Shown: in pieces, positions 62,441 to 64,000 of the stretch
How the letters are laid out: every line of letters starts with the position of its first letter
How positions within the stretch are numbered: the first letter of the stretch is position 1
Assembly (NCBI GenBank): GCA_963746175.1
Contig: CAVVAH010000008.1
Coordinates: forward strand, 904,816 to 968,815
DNA: 64,000 nucleotides
Reading direction: 5' to 3'
Origin: CAVVAH01 sp963746175
GTDB lineage: Bacteria; Actinomycetota; Actinomycetes; JACCUZ01
Translations under genes and position numbers: made by a program
Notes under the pieces: generated by a model
What the model saw: the letters and a program-made list of their open reading frames with translations, nothing else
The model's database searches: none
What the model was told of the DNA's origin: nothing

Positions 62441-62698
62441 TTGACGACGTTCGTCCCAGGAGACCAGAGCCGGCACAGCGACCTCGACGCCTGCCAGCAG
62501 GAGGTCGACCAGCTGCGCGAGGCGCTCGGCACCAGGCCGGTCATCGACCAGGCCAAAGGCATGCTGATAGCCCGCCACGGGTGCAGTCCCGAGGCCGCGT
62601 TCGAGATGCTCAGCGCGGCGTCCCAGCGGGAGAACCGCAAGCTGCGCGACGTGGCCGAGGCGATGGTGCAGGGCGCGCAGGAGCGCGACAGCGCCTAG
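62441..62698 (+). CDS. Small ANTAR-domain RNA-binding protein
   Basis: An 85-aa protein consisting almost only of the ANTAR three-helix domain: VDQLREALGTRPVIDQAKGMLIARHGCSPEAAFEMLSAASQRENRKLRDVAEAMV. Such domains bind paired RNA hairpins to prevent transcription termination. I start at TTG 62441, since a GGAGG lies 6 nt upstream; longer versions from GTG 62390 have no ribosome site. No sensor domain (GAF or receiver) is fused, so regulation must come from expression or a partner. Its stop codon TAG overlaps the stop codon of the convergent GNAT. Confidence 0.8.
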   Translation: MTTFVPGDQSRHSDLDACQQEVDQLREALGTRPVIDQAKGMLIARHGCSPEAAFEMLSAASQRENRKLRDVAEAMVQGAQERDSA

Positions 62699-63303
62699 AA
62701 GTCGACCCGCATCACGGCGCGGCGCTGGGTCGGGCGGCTGACCTCGGTGAACCCGGCCGCGACGAAGACGCTGTGCACGCCGGGGTGCAGCTCGCCGATC
62801 AGGGCGGAGGTCGTCGTCATCGGGTAGCCCTCCAGCGCCCGGGCGCCGGCGGCGCGGGCGTGCTGCACCGCCGCGCGGCAGAGGGTGTGGCTGATGCCGC
62901 GCCGCCGGTATCCCGTGCGGGTGACGAAGCAGGTCACCGCCCACACGCTGTCGTCGTCCTTGTCCTCGTCGCGGCCCTCCCAGGGAACGCGCACGTTGCG
63001 CAGCAGCCGGGGGTACGTCGAGCGGCGGTCCAGCGCGCACCAGCCGACCGGCTCTCCGTCGAGGAAGGCGACCAGGCCCGGAGCCGGCGACCCGGTGGCA
63101 CCGTCGTCGACCTCGTCTCGTAGCCGGGCGGAGAGCTCGTCGCGGCCGACCGAGGCCCACGACTCCCCTGGCATCATCCGGAACCGCTGGCAGAAGCAGA
63201 GGGACGGTTCACCGCGCGTGCCGAACACCGCCCGCAGGTCGGCCCAGTCCACGTCGCCGGCCGGCACGACCCTGACCTCGGACGAGATCCCCGCAGCCAC
63301 CAT
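62695..63303 (-). CDS. GNAT-family N-acetyltransferase
   Basis: A 202-aa acetyltransferase. The N-terminal part CFCQRFRMMPGESW has a Cys-rich motif seen in a group of actinobacterial GNATs; the core reads PVGWCALDRRSTYPRLL, VTCFVTRTGYRRRGISHTLCRAAVQHARAAGARALEGYP, where RRRGIS forms the acetyl-CoA loop. The C-terminal strand is FVAAGFTEVSRPTQRRAVMR. Acceptor unknown. It converges with the ANTAR gene so that the two TAG codons overlap in the four bases 62695-62698. Confidence 0.85.
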   Translation of the reverse strand: MVAAGISSEVRVVPAGDVDWADLRAVFGTRGEPSLCFCQRFRMMPGESWASVGRDELSARLRDEVDDGATGSPAPGLVAFLDGEPVGWCALDRRSTYPRLLRNVRVPWEGRDEDKDDDSVWAVTCFVTRTGYRRRGISHTLCRAAVQHARAAGARALEGYPMTTTSALIGELHPGVHSVFVAAGFTEVSRPTQRRAVMRVDF

Positions 63304-63393
63304 CCGCTCACGGTAGCGAGAGCCGACGCCCCGGATCCTCGGCTGATCATCTGTGCCCTTGCCGGACGATCACCGGCCGGGCACCCTGTCGTC

Positions 63394-63966
63394 GTGGACG
63401 ACGACCTCGCAGCGCGGGCCGGCTGGATCGACGAGCTCGAGCGGCTGCCCGTCGGCGAGCGGCCCGCGGTGTCCGAGGTGCGGCTCATCGGCTACCCCGT
63501 GCAGCTCGGCGTACGGCAGCAGAACCGCACCGCCGACCTGCTCCGCGAGCTCCAGCTCATCGAGCTCGACGCCGGCCAGCACCCGGACCACGCGTCGACC
63601 CCGGAGCGGCTGATGACGTTCGCCACCGCCCTCTACGACACGTTCGGCCCGGCCTTGGAGCAACCGAGGGAAGAGCTGGAACGCGCGTTTGCAGCCGGGG
63701 TCGCCACCATCGAGCAGCGCTACCCGCTGACGCCCGGGTCGCGCGCCGCGATGCTGAGCTACGCCCGCCTGATGGAGCAGGGCGACGAGTTCTGCCGCAG
63801 CGGGCTGGTCATGAACCTCGCCCCCGACCCAGAGGTCTACGCGCTGCGCCGCTGGACCGTGGAGGAGTTCGTCCGCCAGTACGCCGGGGATGCACCGCGG
63901 CCGTGGGCGGCTTCGCACGGGGAGATCCCCGCTCAGCAGTCGGGCACGGAGCGGGAGCCGGCCTGA
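63394..63966 (+). CDS. Hypothetical protein, helical, unknown function
   Basis: A 190-aa protein that is largely helical: DDDLAARAGWIDELERLPVG, LGVRQQNRTADLLRELQLIEL, TPERLMTFATALYDTFGPALEQPREELERAF and RAAMLSYARLMEQGDEFC. There is no signal or membrane segment. The composition and codon use are those of a normal gene, starting GTG 63394 a short distance after a divergent GNAT. I do not recognise the family. The last 34 nt of the window hold no start of a further gene. Confidence 0.7.
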   Translation: MDDDLAARAGWIDELERLPVGERPAVSEVRLIGYPVQLGVRQQNRTADLLRELQLIELDAGQHPDHASTPERLMTFATALYDTFGPALEQPREELERAFAAGVATIEQRYPLTPGSRAAMLSYARLMEQGDEFCRSGLVMNLAPDPEVYALRRWTVEEFVRQYAGDAPRPWAASHGEIPAQQSGTEREPA

Positions 63967-64000
63967 ACCCGCTGCCGACGGAGCGGCCAGCGGGCTGCGG

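Overview
The window is dense, very high-GC DNA with GTG and TTG starts, frequent ATGA start/stop overlaps and purine-rich ribosome sites. A SepX/GlpR-type divisome gene, ANTAR and LuxR-type regulators and an FmdB zinc-ribbon protein point to an actinobacterium. A Nocardioidaceae-like member of the Propionibacteriales is my tentative guess. No rRNA, CRISPR array, replication origin or phage structural gene is visible.

Layout. (1) 1-5995: an arabinan/arabinoside utilisation locus on the minus strand (GH51 arabinofuranosidase, GH43 arabinanase, start of a Tat lipoprotein binding protein), divergent from a LacI-family regulator, with a perfect palindromic operator between them. (2) 6030-17014: an island of about 11 kb next to tRNA-Ala(CGC). 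The intact tRNA lies at its right end and a 45-nt copy of the tRNA 3' half at its left end, the usual footprint of a site-specific integrative element, but no integrase is left. It carries decayed genes, a lipoprotein, a MerR/cupin pair with a MerR-type promoter, a LuxR-TPR regulator with an FAD enzyme and a YCII protein, a frameshifted hydrolase, and an HD-GYP-like/LuxR fusion. (3) 17090-26512: core genes, namely SepX, a GNAT, molybdenum-cofactor genes (moaB-moaC-moeA), galU, a diguanylate cyclase, 5-formyl-THF cyclo-ligase and a cation/proton antiporter. (4) 26530-34000: molybdate uptake (modCBA plus an HTH-Mop regulator), a chromate transporter and a fused SecDF. (5) 34100-43990: a DUF929/VKOR thiol-redox pair, an FHA protein, two small HTH-like proteins, a two-component system, a membrane protein, an MFS permease, and a membrane-anchored sulfite-oxidase-fold molybdoenzyme with a fasciclin lipoprotein. 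(6) 44000-48000: an FmdB-type protein, MTA phosphorylase, SAF-domain protein, MscL and a sulfotransferase. (7) 47700-59212: a copper pair (cupredoxin-like protein and plastocyanin-multicopper oxidase fusion), glycogen-debranching and glycosyltransferase genes, and CapA, M28 peptidase and BBE-type flavoprotein genes. (8) 59299-60663: tRNA-Arg(CCT) with an IS481-family element inserted exactly at its 3' end, then an ANTAR protein, a GNAT and a hypothetical gene to the end.

Molybdenum links several blocks: uptake and sensing (modABC, Mop), cofactor synthesis (moaB, moaC, moeA) and a user (the sulfite-oxidase-like protein). Several extracellular proteins handle redox chemistry (VKOR/DUF929, multicopper oxidase, molybdoenzyme). 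The most unusual stretches are the decayed tRNA-Ala island with its internal repeats, and the IS481 copy that duplicated the end of tRNA-Arg and carries two mutually compensating single-base indels.
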